Shown: positions 16,530 through 25,239, counted from the stretch's first letter. The stretch is 43,413 nucleotides of DNA from Candidatus Parabeggiatoa sp. nov. 2 (GCA_002085445.1 NBMI01000076.1:1-43413); one strand, 5' to 3'. The notes: a model not told the origin generated them from the sequence alone. Numbers and translations are program-made.

Positions 16530-17885
16530 ATGAAAAAAGCTAAAAAAGTTACCCGAATCATTTACAGCGATAACCTCAACCAAGCTAAATACGATGCGCT
16601 AAATGAAATTGCTAAACGGTGCGGCTCTATTCGCACCGAAGTCTGGCGCAACTATGGCTCGATTGGTGGGCTTGGTGCCAGATTCCGTCATGTGCGTGAT
16701 AGCTGGATGGCAAACAAACATATTAAAAATTTACCCAATACCATCTGGAGAGTCACGCTTGACAATACTTTAGCCGATATAAAAGCTAATCGGGAAGCGG
16801 CTAAAGAACAAGTTATGCGCCATTTATTTAGAAATATTGATGATAAACCAAAACGACAAGAATTAGTCGACAAATTAAAAGATGACGCTCTTTGGATTAA
16901 AGATTCTTACTTGCGTCGGCTAATGCGTCAGTATTGGAAACACGGTAAAAATCATACTTTTAATCAAATTGTTTTAGAACCAAATAGCTATAAGTGTTTT
17001 TCGCATAATGGTAAAAATTATATTAAAGTTAGTGGTTTGGTGAAAGGTAAACGAATAGCTATACCCGTTAAAAGTAATCAAGCCATAACCGGGCGCATTC
17101 GTTTAATTTTGCGAGAAGGCCAAGTTGAAATTCATTACACAATAGACAACACTGATGACCGTGCTTGTGGCAATAAGAAAATTGGCATAGATAAGGGTTA
17201 TACTGAAGCTTTTGTTGATTCTGAAGGTGAGTTTTATGGTAAAAGTTTGGGCGAGGTTTTATCAAAAGAATCCGATTATTTGAAGAAAAAATACCAAAGG
17301 CGCAATAAGATTAAGGCGGTTTTTTGTAAGGTTGAGCAAAAGAATCCCAAAAAGGCTAAAAGGATCAGAAAGCACAACTTGGGTAGAAAGAAGCTTAACA
17401 GGCGCAAACAACGGCATCAAGCATCGGTTAAAACAATTGTATTTACCGCAGTTAATGAAGTTGTTGATAAGGCAAAGACTGTTGTTTGTGAAGATTTAAC
17501 CAAAACATTTAAGTCAAAAAGTTATGGAAAGAATGCCAATCGTAGATTAAGCGGTTGGGTCAAAGGTTTGATGGCTTTGGCCATTGATATAGTAGCTTCC
17601 CGAAGAGGTTCTAGGGTAGTTCAAGTCAATGCGGCGTACACTTCTCAAATTTGTTCACAGTGTGGATGCTTCGGCAAACGTACTGGGGATAAGTTTCACT
17701 GTGCCTGGGGGTGCGGGGCGGGTATGCAAGCGGATTTGAATGCAGCGTTCAATGTGAAAGCGAGATTAGATGATAAGGAGCTTCATCGATGGCTTCCTTT
17801 TAAAAAAGTCAAGCAAATCTTGCTAGAGCGTTGTCGCCGAACGGATGAGACAGCCCATCCCGAAGTCCAGTTGCAACTCATTTGA
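16530..17885 (+). CDS. tnpB: TnpB-like RNA-guided nuclease (IS200/IS605 OrfB family)
   Basis: This 451-residue protein has a RuvC-like nuclease split as D221 (KIGIDKGYTEAF), E321 (VVCEDLTKTF) and D402 (QADLNAAFNV). A zinc ribbon lies between the last two, C375/C378 and C391/C395. Basic segments about 255-300 (KKYQRRNKIK, RKKLNRRKQRH) fit RNA binding. The N-terminal part SIRTEVWRNYGSIGG and LRRLMRQYWKHGKNHTFNQI mark a longer TnpB subfamily. All catalytic residues are present, so it may be active. No tnpA (Y1 transposase) is adjacent. By family knowledge the guide RNA would come from its 3' end and flank (about 17750-18000). ATG 16530 follows an A-rich leader without a clear Shine-Dalgarno sequence. 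Confidence 0.88.
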   Translation: MKKAKKVTRIIYSDNLNQAKYDALNEIAKRCGSIRTEVWRNYGSIGGLGARFRHVRDSWMANKHIKNLPNTIWRVTLDNTLADIKANREAAKEQVMRHLFRNIDDKPKRQELVDKLKDDALWIKDSYLRRLMRQYWKHGKNHTFNQIVLEPNSYKCFSHNGKNYIKVSGLVKGKRIAIPVKSNQAITGRIRLILREGQVEIHYTIDNTDDRACGNKKIGIDKGYTEAFVDSEGEFYGKSLGEVLSKESDYLKKKYQRRNKIKAVFCKVEQKNPKKAKRIRKHNLGRKKLNRRKQRHQASVKTIVFTAVNEVVDKAKTVVCEDLTKTFKSKSYGKNANRRLSGWVKGLMALAIDIVASRRGSRVVQVNAAYTSQICSQCGCFGKRTGDKFHCAWGCGAGMQADLNAAFNVKARLDDKELHRWLPFKKVKQILLERCRRTDETAHPEVQLQLI

Positions 17886-18011
17886 GTTATCAACGGAAAG
17901 TGAATTATCTTGATTCTTGACCTTATTTAGTTACCTTTTTGGTGATAGGTGAGTAAGTATGACTAAGAAAAAAGAAGCTGCTAAGGATCAATAGTTGCCC
18001 TCCAGAACGCC

Positions 18012-18190
18012 TCCCGTTTGTAGTAGGCGATTTATCGCCTCTCCCTCTCCCGTTTGTAGTTTGTAGTAGGCGATTTATCGCCTCTCCCTCTCCCGTTTGT
18101 AGTAGGCAATTTATCGCCTTAACGAGATTAAGTCGCTAAAGCAACTACTACAAACAAGATTAAGTCGCTGAAGCGACTACTACAAACGAG
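18012..18190. repeat. AGGCGA-TTTA-TCGCCT and AGTCGC-TAAA-GCGACT repeats upstream of ptuA
   Basis: Three copies of the TTTGTAGTAGGCGATTTATC type run forward, separated by CTCCCTCTCCC. Two inverted AGTCGC copies follow; one has a GA in place of AA in the loop region and one has a mismatched right arm. Confidence 0.85.
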
Positions 18191-18211
18191 CCTTTTCCTT
18201 AGGTTAAAACA

Positions 18212-19489
18212 ATGACGAATAGACAAAATACCAATAATGTTATTCCACCCCCGGCTTATTTTAAATCACTGACAGTTGAAAATGTGAAGTGTTTTAGAGG
18301 CAAGCAAACCTTATGTTTGTCTGATGGCAATGGCAAGCCAGCACAATGGACGGTTATTTTAGGCGATAATAATACTGGGAAAACCACGCTTTTGAGGTGT
18401 TTGGCTGATTTAGAGCCTAAGTTAGAATATAAAATATACTGTCCTAATTATGTTTTTAGAGTTTTGAAAAATCAGCAAAATATCAAATTATTTGATAAAT
18501 ATTATTATGTTGGCGGTAAAGTCCTCATAGAAAATCTAAACTCTTCTAATAACTTTACCACTCTTTCCCATGCTTGGGAGTTCAATAGTCATTCTTGGAG
18601 TCGTGGCAACTATGCAGACATAGGTGGATTGATTATCTATGGCTATGGCACCGCCCGAAAAATGGGTAGTAGCTCACTATCCGAAAAAGATAATGAATAT
18701 AATACGACAGCCAGCCTATTTTCTGACGATGTTACGTTAATTAACGCCGAAGAATGGCTGCTACAGACAGATTATGCCGCTAAAAATGGCCGACAGACTG
18801 CGGCGGCTTCAAGATTAGCCAAAATCAAACAAGTCTTGACAAGTGGTATTCTGCCCGATGTCACCGATTTTAGTTTTACCACGACTGAAGACTTAAATAG
18901 TTTTGTCGAATTTCAAACCGATTATGGAAATATTCGATTAAATGAATTGGGTTATGGTTATCAAACCATGATTGCTTGGGTAGTGGATTTTGCTAAACGA
19001 CTCTTTGAGCGTTATCCTAACAGTGACAATCCGCTGGCTGAACCGGCGATTGTTTTGGTAGATGAAATTGATTTGCACTTACACCCAGAATGGCAAAGAA
19101 AAATCCTCCAATTTTTGACGGCTCAATTTCCAAAGACGCAGTTTATTGTCACTTCACACAGCCCGTTGATTGTACAATCTGCCAACAATATTAATTTAGT
19201 CTTGTTGGAGAAAAATGGCGATCATGTCACAATTAAGCAGCCTGAACTTACCACTTATCAAGGTTGGACAATTGACGAAATTTTAACTGAATTAATGGGG
19301 TTAGGCGAAAAAACGCAGTCAGAGAGTTATTTAGCGTTAATAAAACAATTTGACGAAGCCTTGGATAAAGATGATTATAGCAAGGCAAAAACCGCTTATG
19401 AGAAATTGGATAAAATTCTACATCCAGAAAGTAGTCAGCGAAAATTACTGCGTATCCAAATGTCATCTTTAATGCCAGAAACGCTATGA
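18212..19489 (+). CDS. ptuA: Septu-like defence ATPase PtuA
   Basis: This 425-residue AAA/ABC-type ATPase opens with the SMC-like strand LTVENVKCFRGKQTLCL and Walker A GDNNTGKTT (51-59). Later come NELGYGYQTMIAW in the signature position, Walker B IVLVDEIDLHLHPEWQ and a switch His in FIVTSHSPLIVQ. It overlaps the next gene, an HNH nuclease of the PtuB type, by 4 bases (ATGA). The pair matches the Septu anti-phage system, where PtuA senses nucleotides or infection and PtuB cuts nucleic acid. PtuA itself looks intact. The surrounding repeats and pseudogenes suggest a decaying defence locus. Confidence 0.8.
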   Translation: MTNRQNTNNVIPPPAYFKSLTVENVKCFRGKQTLCLSDGNGKPAQWTVILGDNNTGKTTLLRCLADLEPKLEYKIYCPNYVFRVLKNQQNIKLFDKYYYVGGKVLIENLNSSNNFTTLSHAWEFNSHSWSRGNYADIGGLIIYGYGTARKMGSSSLSEKDNEYNTTASLFSDDVTLINAEEWLLQTDYAAKNGRQTAAASRLAKIKQVLTSGILPDVTDFSFTTTEDLNSFVEFQTDYGNIRLNELGYGYQTMIAWVVDFAKRLFERYPNSDNPLAEPAIVLVDEIDLHLHPEWQRKILQFLTAQFPKTQFIVTSHSPLIVQSANNINLVLLEKNGDHVTIKQPELTTYQGWTIDEILTELMGLGEKTQSESYLALIKQFDEALDKDDYSKAKTAYEKLDKILHPESSQRKLLRIQMSSLMPETL

Positions 19490-20227
19490 TTCGATTGCAA
19501 CCCATTGGAAAACTAAACAAACTCACAGATGATGTGGTGCAAGAGTTGACGACATGTTATGTTACAAACGGCACCAGTGTTTGGAAAAAGCCTTATATCA
19601 TTAGAGCATTATTGAAGATGTCTTCCGACAAATGTTGCTATTGTGAATGTAACGTCACAGAAGAAAGTAACTACTTAGAAGTCGAACATTTTCAGCCAAA
19701 AAGCCTCTATCCTGATAAAGTTGTGGTATGGGACAACTTATTACCTTCTTGCAAGAGGTGTAATGGAACCAAACGCGATCACGATACCCAAACCCATCAT
19801 TCATCCTGTTAGAGAGAATCCAAAATAACATTTAATTTTAAGAGGTTATCGTTTATATCCTAAAACAGATTTAGGGCGAATGACTATTGATGTTGTCAAT
19901 TTGAATGATAGAGAACGTTTAGTCAAAAAACGATTTGACATTGGTGTGAAACTTTGTGACGAATTAGAAGATTTATTGGAGATGGCAACAGAATATGATA
20001 ATGGTACAAGTACCTCAACAAGAAGACGAAATAGAATGTTTGAAAAACTGAGAAACTTAATGAAAGAAGGTACGCGCAAATCCGATTTTAGCGCCACGGC
20101 TGCCACAGTGATTTTGCATGAAGAAAGTTATTCACAAATTAAGCAACTTTTTATCAACCTGAATCTCTGGAATAATGAATTGATTGATTTGGAAAAAGAA
20201 GTGGCGTTTTGTGCTTTGGATGTCTAA
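19486..20227 (+). pseudogene. ptuB: Septu-like HNH nuclease PtuB, frameshifted
   Basis: The first frame (19486-19812) encodes the HNH region: KCCYCECNV, NYLEVEHFQPKSLYP, VWDNLLPSCKRCNGTKRDHD. It then breaks. Homology continues in the +1 frame as NPIIHPVRENPK, meets an in-frame TAA at 19826-19828, and goes on as GYRLYPKTDLGRMTIDVVNL to 20227, a helical C-terminal part. So one frameshift (near ACCCAAACCC at about 19787) and one nonsense codon divide the gene. The HNH motif alone is intact in the first frame (108 residues), so a truncated nuclease could still be made. Confidence 0.78.
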
Positions 20228-20287
20228 AAAAAATACAAAAAATATTGCAAACGGCGCAGTCAGAGAGTCAATGCCATTAAGTTAAGA

Positions 20288-20590
20288 ATGTTTGTAGTAG
20301 GCGATTTATCGCCTCTCCCTCCCGTTTGTTGTTTGTAGTAGGCGATTTATCGCCTTAACGAGATTAAGTCGCTAAAGCAACTACTACAACAAGCAAGATT
20401 AAGTCGCTAAAGCGACTACTACAAACCAGCCAGATTAAGTCGCTGAAGCGACTACTACAAACTTAGTCGCTAAAGCGACTACTACAAACCAGCCAGATTA
20501 AGTCGCTAAAGCGACTACTACAAACTTAGTCGCTAAAGCGACTACTACAAACCAGCCAGATTAAGTCGCTGAAGCGACTACTACAAACTT
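20288..20590. repeat. dense AGGCGA/AGTCGC hairpin array
   Basis: Two AGGCGA-TTTA-TCGCCT copies run forward. About seven inverted AGTCGC-TAAA-GCGACT copies follow, joined by ACTACAAAC with CCAGCCAGATTA or a short TT spacer. Some copies have CTGAAG instead of CTAAAG. Only the TCAATGCCATTAAGTT motif (20268-20283) separates it from ptuB. Confidence 0.88.
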
Positions 20591-20607
20591 ATAGAATGAA
20601 AATAATA

Positions 20608-20667
20608 TACCACTTATCAAGGTTGGACAATTGATGAAATTTTAACTGAATTAATAGGTTTAGGCGA
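20608..20667 (+). pseudogene. 60-base fossil copy of ptuA
   Basis: This stretch matches ptuA 19249-19308 with only about four differences. It ends where ptuA GGCGA becomes the first arm of an AGGCGATAAATCGCCT palindrome. It is a remnant of a second ptuA or of a local duplication. Confidence 0.75.
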
Positions 20668-20717
20668 TAAATCGCCTACTACGAACGACGAACTACGAAC
20701 GAGGAAGGAATTTTTGC

Positions 20718-21444
20718 CTAAAGATATTTCGCGGCAAATTGTTGAGTTATCTCTTTGAGCCGAGCCGGCAAAATATCAAAAACCGTTTCTTGGATAAAAT
20801 CAGGGACACTGCCATAGAAAGCTTGTGCAATTCCGCCGGTGATACAAGCCATCGTATCACTATCGCCGCCTAGAGAAATCGCATTTCTGACTGCATCTTC
20901 ATAACTTTCCGATTCCAGAAAAGCGGTGATGGATTGTGGCACGGAACCTTGGCAAGACACATCAAAATAATAAGTCGGCCTGATCTCGTCTAAAGGGATG
21001 TTGAGATTGTAGCCAAATGTGTTTTTAATGTATTCTTTGAGAGTCGCTTTATCGTTGCCGGTTCTTGCTAAAAAAATAGCGGCGGCGGTTGCTTGGGCAC
21101 CTTTGATGCCTTCTGGATGATTATGCGTGACTTCGGCACTTTGCTTGGCTTTTTCTAACACGGTTTCCAAGTCATCGTAGGCAAAACCCACCGGGCTGAC
21201 GCGCATCGCCGAGCCGTTACCCCAACTGTTATAAGGCTGGCTACTACTAGAAGCGGCCCATCTATCGAAAGAGCCTCCGTAACCTGCCCACGGGTAAGAA
21301 CGATGATATTCCTTGAGTTTGTTGACGTAAGGTCTGTTGTTAAGAATGCTATCGGCTAACGCCAAAAAGAGGAAACTCTTTCTTCTTGATCGGGTACGCT
21401 TCGTAAAAAGAACCAATAATGTCACCGGCAATTGCACCTATCAT
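20718..21444 (-). pseudogene. ADP-ribosylglycohydrolase (DraG-like), broken N-terminus
   Basis: The family removes ADP-ribose from proteins using two Mg ions. The start MIGAIAGDIIGSFYEAYPIKKKEFPLF is encoded from ATG 21444 with GAGGT upstream, but that frame stops soon after. The rest lies in another frame from about 21385: LALADSILNN, YGGSFDRWA, NGSAMRVSPVG, THNHPEGIKGA and the second metal motif LGGDSDTMACITGGIAQA. At the join about ten residues are missing, and they include the first metal motif (FTDDT in relatives). The gene has therefore lost both its frame and a metal site, and is most likely inactive. The downstream frame alone gives a 239-residue product. Confidence 0.78.
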
Positions 21445-21498
21445 TTTTTTTACCTCTGCTGTACTTGTTAATAACACATTAGGAAATGGTAAAGAAAG

Positions 21499-21608
21499 TA
21501 CAAAGTACATCGAATTACGCGGATAAACGAATTATTGAGTACCACGAATTACGCGGATAAACGAATTGAGTACATCGAATTACGTAAACGAATTGACTCG
21601 TTTCGTTA
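21499..21608. repeat. ACGAATTACGCGGATAAAC repeats
   Basis: Three imperfect copies of the unit (a)GTAC..CGAATTACGCGGATAAACGAATT, the last lacking GCGGA, are present. The same unit is found singly at 25177, 31650 and 43361 and as a large inverted array at 32308-33218. Confidence 0.8.
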
Positions 21609-21668
21609 GAAATGAAAAAAACTCAGTTTCAGTCGTTGAGAATGGCTCCTTCAAGGCGATCAATCGCC

Positions 21669-21812
21669 GATGATGAACCTGCCCACTAAAGGCAAGCGCT
21701 CGCCGATGACGAACCGGCCCACTAAAGGCAAACGCTCGCCGATGACGAACTGGCCCACTAAAGGCAAACTCTCGCCGATGACGAACCGGCCCACTAAAGG
21801 CGAGCGCTCGCA
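21669..21812. repeat. four tandem 36-bp units
   Basis: The units start GATGACGAACCGGCCCACTA and end GCTCGCC. Differences between copies are mainly single bases. No open frame of convincing quality runs through, although 36 is a multiple of three. Confidence 0.85.
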
Positions 21813-21889
21813 GACTTCTAATCTTAGCATCATTCTCAACTACTGAGTTTATAACCGTGCTCAGTATAACTTTTCAGTTCCAAAAACAA

Positions 21890-22896
21890 TCATTCTCTTG
21901 CCGCGTCAAATGATTCCAATTCTCTTATGCGCTCTCTGGTGATATCTGTTTTTAGGTTGACTTTTGCCACCACTTCTTCTGGATCGCCCCGATAAGGCAA
22001 GGCCCAAAATTCCACATTGAAATCACGAAATTGAATCCACGCCTGTTGCGATTGTTGCAGTTTGTTTCGTCCTTCGTCATCAAGTTCCGCCTTGAGTCGC
22101 TGAATGAGTGTGTTTAATTCTTTCTCTGCGGCCTTATAATAGATTTCGGCACATTCCATTTGGTCAGTGGCAAATTCGGCGTTGTCGCAGTAATGTTTAT
22201 TGATAAAATCAGAATCTTATGTTTCTAAGAGTGTCACTAGGCCTTGAAAAAATTCGGCCTCAGTACCATCTATCACGCGCCGAATCCAAAACGACACGCC
22301 GGTTTTGACGACATTAGATTGAACCCTTGTTCAATCAGTTCGGCAAAATAGTTATCGACGTAATACTCTGGCAAACTTTGGGCTTCGATTAATTTGAAGT
22401 AAGTCTCTTGTTCTTTTTGAAGATAATCCGAGTCAGCCATCAGTCGTTCGTGGACAACATAGTAAGCTCTCGCCAAGGGTTTGACGTATTGATGATACAA
22501 TGACCGAGTTAAGGCTTTAAAGCGAGGGTTTTGTGCCGCCGGGATGGCGTTTTCTCTGAGCCATTTCACAAAGTCTTTGTTGTAATAACCAAAATCGTTT
22601 TTGGCGGCCAAGTTGAGTTGAGTTTTGCTATGGGGGCCTTTGCTGAAGATGGGCAACGGGGAAAGTTGTTGCAATTTCTCGTAAGAGAGAAAGGTTTTGG
22701 CATGGCAATAAAATGTCCGCAAGCCGCCTTCTGGGAAATAATCAAGCTCCTCTGGGCATTGATTGTTGGTTTTATCGAGATTTAGCCAGAGATGTTTGGT
22801 GACAGTCTCCGTTTCAGAGGCACTAATCGTTGGGGCTAGAAAGGACATGATTAAAAAGAAACAGACGGAAATGTTGGTAAATGTATTTATATTCAT
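21890..22896 (-). pseudogene. secreted LprI-like (DUF1311) protein, frameshifted
   Basis: The first frame (22896 down to 22273) has a signal peptide (VCFFLIMSFLAPTISASE) and a helical domain ending QSLPEYYVDNYFAELIEQGFNL. Homology then seems to continue in another frame as NVVKTGVSFWIRRVIDGTEAEF, which meets TAA at 22217-22219. It resumes as DFINKHYCDNAEFATDQMECA with a C-terminal LprI-like domain (YYKAAEKELNTLIQRLKAEL, QQSQQAWIQFRDFNVEFW). One frameshift near 22305-22320 and one stop thus split a single gene. If not reassembled, it would be annotated as two hypotheticals, 22273-22896 and 21890-22159. LprI-type domains are linked to lysozyme inhibition in some relatives; the function here is unknown. 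Confidence 0.65.
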
Positions 22897-22947
22897 AGCC
22901 TTATGTTATAAAGTGAGTGATGGAAAACATCTATTATAACAGAGTCT

Positions 22948-23025
22948 TGGAGTCCAAACCTTCAGGTTTGGACGGAGTCTTGGAGATTTCGCCAAAGCTG
23001 AAGCTTTGGACTCCAGTTCAGAGTC
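22948..23025. repeat. GGAGTCCAAA hairpin repeats before aguA
   Basis: Imperfect GTCCAAACCTTCAGGTTTGGAC and CCAAAGCTGAAGCTTTGG palindromes lie here. They leave an in-frame extension of aguA open to 22917, which I consider non-coding. Confidence 0.75.
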
Positions 23026-23039
23026 CAGTTCATTTTTAC

Positions 23040-24041
23040 ATGCCGGCGGAGTGGCATCCTCATCGTTGTTGTTGGATGGTATGGCCTTGTCGTGCCGAAA
23101 GTTGGCCTTTTGGACTGGCCCGCGTCCATGCGACTTATGCCGCGGTGGTACAAGCGATTGCTCGTTTTGAGCCGGTAAAGATGATTGCTCCGCCTGAGCA
23201 TGTCGAAGAGGCAGCGCGGTGGTGTGGAGAAGGCGTTGAGTTTGTCTCGTTACCAATAAATGATACATGGGTGCGCGATACTGGGCCAACTTTTGTTATT
23301 GATGGGCACGGTGGTGTTGCTGGTATTGATTGGCCGTTTAATGCGTGGGGAGAAAATAGAGAAAATATTGTTGATTATCAACAAGATGCGCTGTTAGCAC
23401 AGCGGATATTAGAGCTTACTCAAATAAGCCGCTATGCGGCCCCATTTATTTTAGAAGGGGGTGCTATTCATGTAGACGGCGAAGGCACTGTATTAACCAG
23501 CGAAGAATCTTTACTTGATCCTAACCGTAATCCCCATTTAAGCCGCCGCGAGATTGAAGCACGTCTGCGCAACTTTCTTGGCATTCGTCAAGTGATTTGG
23601 TTAGGCCAAGGTTTACAGGATGATGAAACGGCGGGGCATATTGATAATTTAGCATGCTTTGTGCGCCCCGGCGTGGTGGCCGCCCTGACTTGCCATGATC
23701 CAAGCGATAGTAATTATACAGCCTTGCAAGACAATTTGCACCGTCTTCGCCGCGCCACCGATGCCAAAGGCCGTCAATTAGAAATCATTGAAATAGAGCA
23801 ACCGGCTCGCCGCGATGATGATAATGGGTTGCGTTTGGCACTTTCTTATATTAACTTTTATATTGCTAATGGCGGGATTGTTATGCCTACTTTTAATGAT
23901 CCGGCCGATAACGCGGCGATTGCGACGCTTACAAACGCGTTTAAAGAACGCCAAGTGGTGCCCGTTTATGCCCTTGATCTTTTTTATGGCGGGGGCAGCA
24001 TTCATTGCATTACTCAACAACAGCCGGTTGGGACAAACTAA
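23040..24041 (+). CDS. aguA: agmatine deiminase
   Basis: The 333-residue enzyme converts agmatine to N-carbamoylputrescine. It begins MPAEWHPHRCCWMVWPCRAESWP and shows NDTWVRDTGPTF (D80), GIDWPFNAWGEN, ILEGGAIHVDGEGTVLTSEE, DDETAGHIDNLACF and the catalytic cysteine C323 in GGGSIHCITQQQP. These are the full guanidino-modifying enzyme set. ATG 23040 matches the family start; the frame is open upstream to 22917 through hairpin repeats. No Shine-Dalgarno sequence is seen. aguB follows after a 270-base heptamer array, and together they convert agmatine to putrescine. Confidence 0.94.
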   Translation: MPAEWHPHRCCWMVWPCRAESWPFGLARVHATYAAVVQAIARFEPVKMIAPPEHVEEAARWCGEGVEFVSLPINDTWVRDTGPTFVIDGHGGVAGIDWPFNAWGENRENIVDYQQDALLAQRILELTQISRYAAPFILEGGAIHVDGEGTVLTSEESLLDPNRNPHLSRREIEARLRNFLGIRQVIWLGQGLQDDETAGHIDNLACFVRPGVVAALTCHDPSDSNYTALQDNLHRLRRATDAKGRQLEIIEIEQPARRDDDNGLRLALSYINFYIANGGIVMPTFNDPADNAAIATLTNAFKERQVVPVYALDLFYGGGSIHCITQQQPVGTN

Positions 24042-24056
24042 GTTTATTGAAGAAGA

Positions 24057-24170
24057 ATCAATGGTGAATGATGAATGATGAATGATGAATGGTGAATTGT
24101 GAATTGTGAATTGTGAATTGTGAATTGTGAATTGTGAATTTGTGAATTTGTGAATTGTGATTTGTGACTA
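24057..24170. repeat. heptamer arrays GAATGAT and GTGAATT
   Basis: About three GAATGAT-type units are followed by about ten GTGAATT units, some with one extra T. The array fills the gap between aguA and aguB. Confidence 0.88.
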
Positions 24171-24215
24171 AAATAACAGGCCTTTTAGGTAAAGGCCCTA
24201 TAATAGTTAAGTTCT

Positions 24216-24245
24216 TTTGTAGGGTGGGCAACGTGTTGCCCACCA
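24216..24245. repeat. palindrome GTAGGGTGGGCA...TGCCCACC
   Basis: Arms GGTGGGCAAC and GTTGCCCACC flank a short GT loop. I recall this type of palindrome from the intergenic DNA of many unrelated bacteria. It is followed by CTTAATGGCATTG (24252-24264). Confidence 0.7.
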
Positions 24246-24311
24246 TCGTCGCTTAATGGCATTGGGCTTATGAATTTCCGAAACAACATTTTCTAAAAAC
24301 GGCAAATAACG

Positions 24312-25190
24312 ATGACGACTGTTACCATCGCCGCCACTCAAATGGCTTGCACTTGGGATACCGCCGCTAATCTCGACAAAGCAGAATCATTAATACGCCG
24401 TGCCGCCCAACAGGGCGCACAAATTATTTTGCTGCAAGAATTGTTTGAAACACCCTACTTTTGTAAAGACCAAAAAGAGGAATATTTTGCCTTAGCTAAA
24501 CCAGTACAAGATAATCCATTACTGGCTCGCTTTAGTGCCTTAGCGGCCGCCCTCAACGTCGTGTTGCCAATCAGTTTTTTTGAACGCGCTAATAATGCAT
24601 ACTACAATTCAGTAATGATTATTGATGCTGATGGCCGTCAATTGGGCCTTTATCGCAAAACTCATATTCCCGACGGCCCGGGCTATAACGAAAAATTTTA
24701 TTTTAATCAAGGAGATACAGGTTTTAAAGTCTGGCAAACGCGCTTTGGTGTGATTGGTGTCGGGATTTGTTGGGACCAATGGTTTCCCGAATCGGCGCGC
24801 GCGATGGCTTTGCAGGGGGCCGAATTATTGTTTTATCCTACCGCGATAGGTTCTGAGCCGCAAGCCTCTCATATAGATTCTAGCGGACATTGGCAACGAG
24901 TGATGCTAGGCCATGCCGCGGCTAACTTGATGCCAGTGATTGCTTCTAACCGGGTTGGCACGGAAAAAGGCGACTCTTGCGAATTAACGTTTTATGGTTC
25001 TTCGTTTATTGCCGGCCCAACGGGTGAAATTATCTGCGCGGCCGGGCGAAATGAAGAAACTGTGTTGACAACGACTTTTGATCTTGATGAAATACGCGCT
25101 CAGCGGACAAGTTGGGGCGTTTTTCGTGATCGTCGCCCAAGTCAGTATGCAGTGTTATTGACATTGGAAGCTGAAAAGTACAACGAATGA
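24312..25190 (+). CDS. aguB: N-carbamoylputrescine amidase
   Basis: This 292-residue nitrilase-fold enzyme hydrolyses N-carbamoylputrescine to putrescine, CO2 and ammonia. The catalytic triad is visible: E43 (LLQELFETPYF), K116 (LYRKTHIPDGPGYNEKFYF) and C153 (GVGICWDQWFPE). Length and motifs match AguB rather than other nitrilases. ATG 24312 follows AAATAACG with no clear Shine-Dalgarno sequence. The last codons (KYNE and TGA) are supplied by a dispersed ACGAATTACGCGGATAAAC-type repeat, so the natural C-terminus may have been replaced. It acts with aguA in polyamine synthesis. Confidence 0.94.
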   Translation: MTTVTIAATQMACTWDTAANLDKAESLIRRAAQQGAQIILLQELFETPYFCKDQKEEYFALAKPVQDNPLLARFSALAAALNVVLPISFFERANNAYYNSVMIIDADGRQLGLYRKTHIPDGPGYNEKFYFNQGDTGFKVWQTRFGVIGVGICWDQWFPESARAMALQGAELLFYPTAIGSEPQASHIDSSGHWQRVMLGHAAANLMPVIASNRVGTEKGDSCELTFYGSSFIAGPTGEIICAAGRNEETVLTTTFDLDEIRAQRTSWGVFRDRRPSQYAVLLTLEAEKYNE

Positions 25191-25239
25191 CGTGGATAAA
25201 CGAATTAATTGTTTGTTTCACCCAATCAAAATATTTATT

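Noticed and set aside
17959..17994. Tiny ORF (MTKKKEAAKDQ) after tnpB
   Set aside because: Eleven codons, no family and no support; it more likely lies in the possible guide-RNA region of the TnpB element.
18212..20227. Retron with PtuAB effectors
   Set aside because: Septu proteins can serve retrons, but no reverse transcriptase gene is near, so a retron is not supported.
22906..23289. Minus-strand ORF opposite the aguA start
   Set aside because: Antisense shadow of aguA, which has all catalytic residues.
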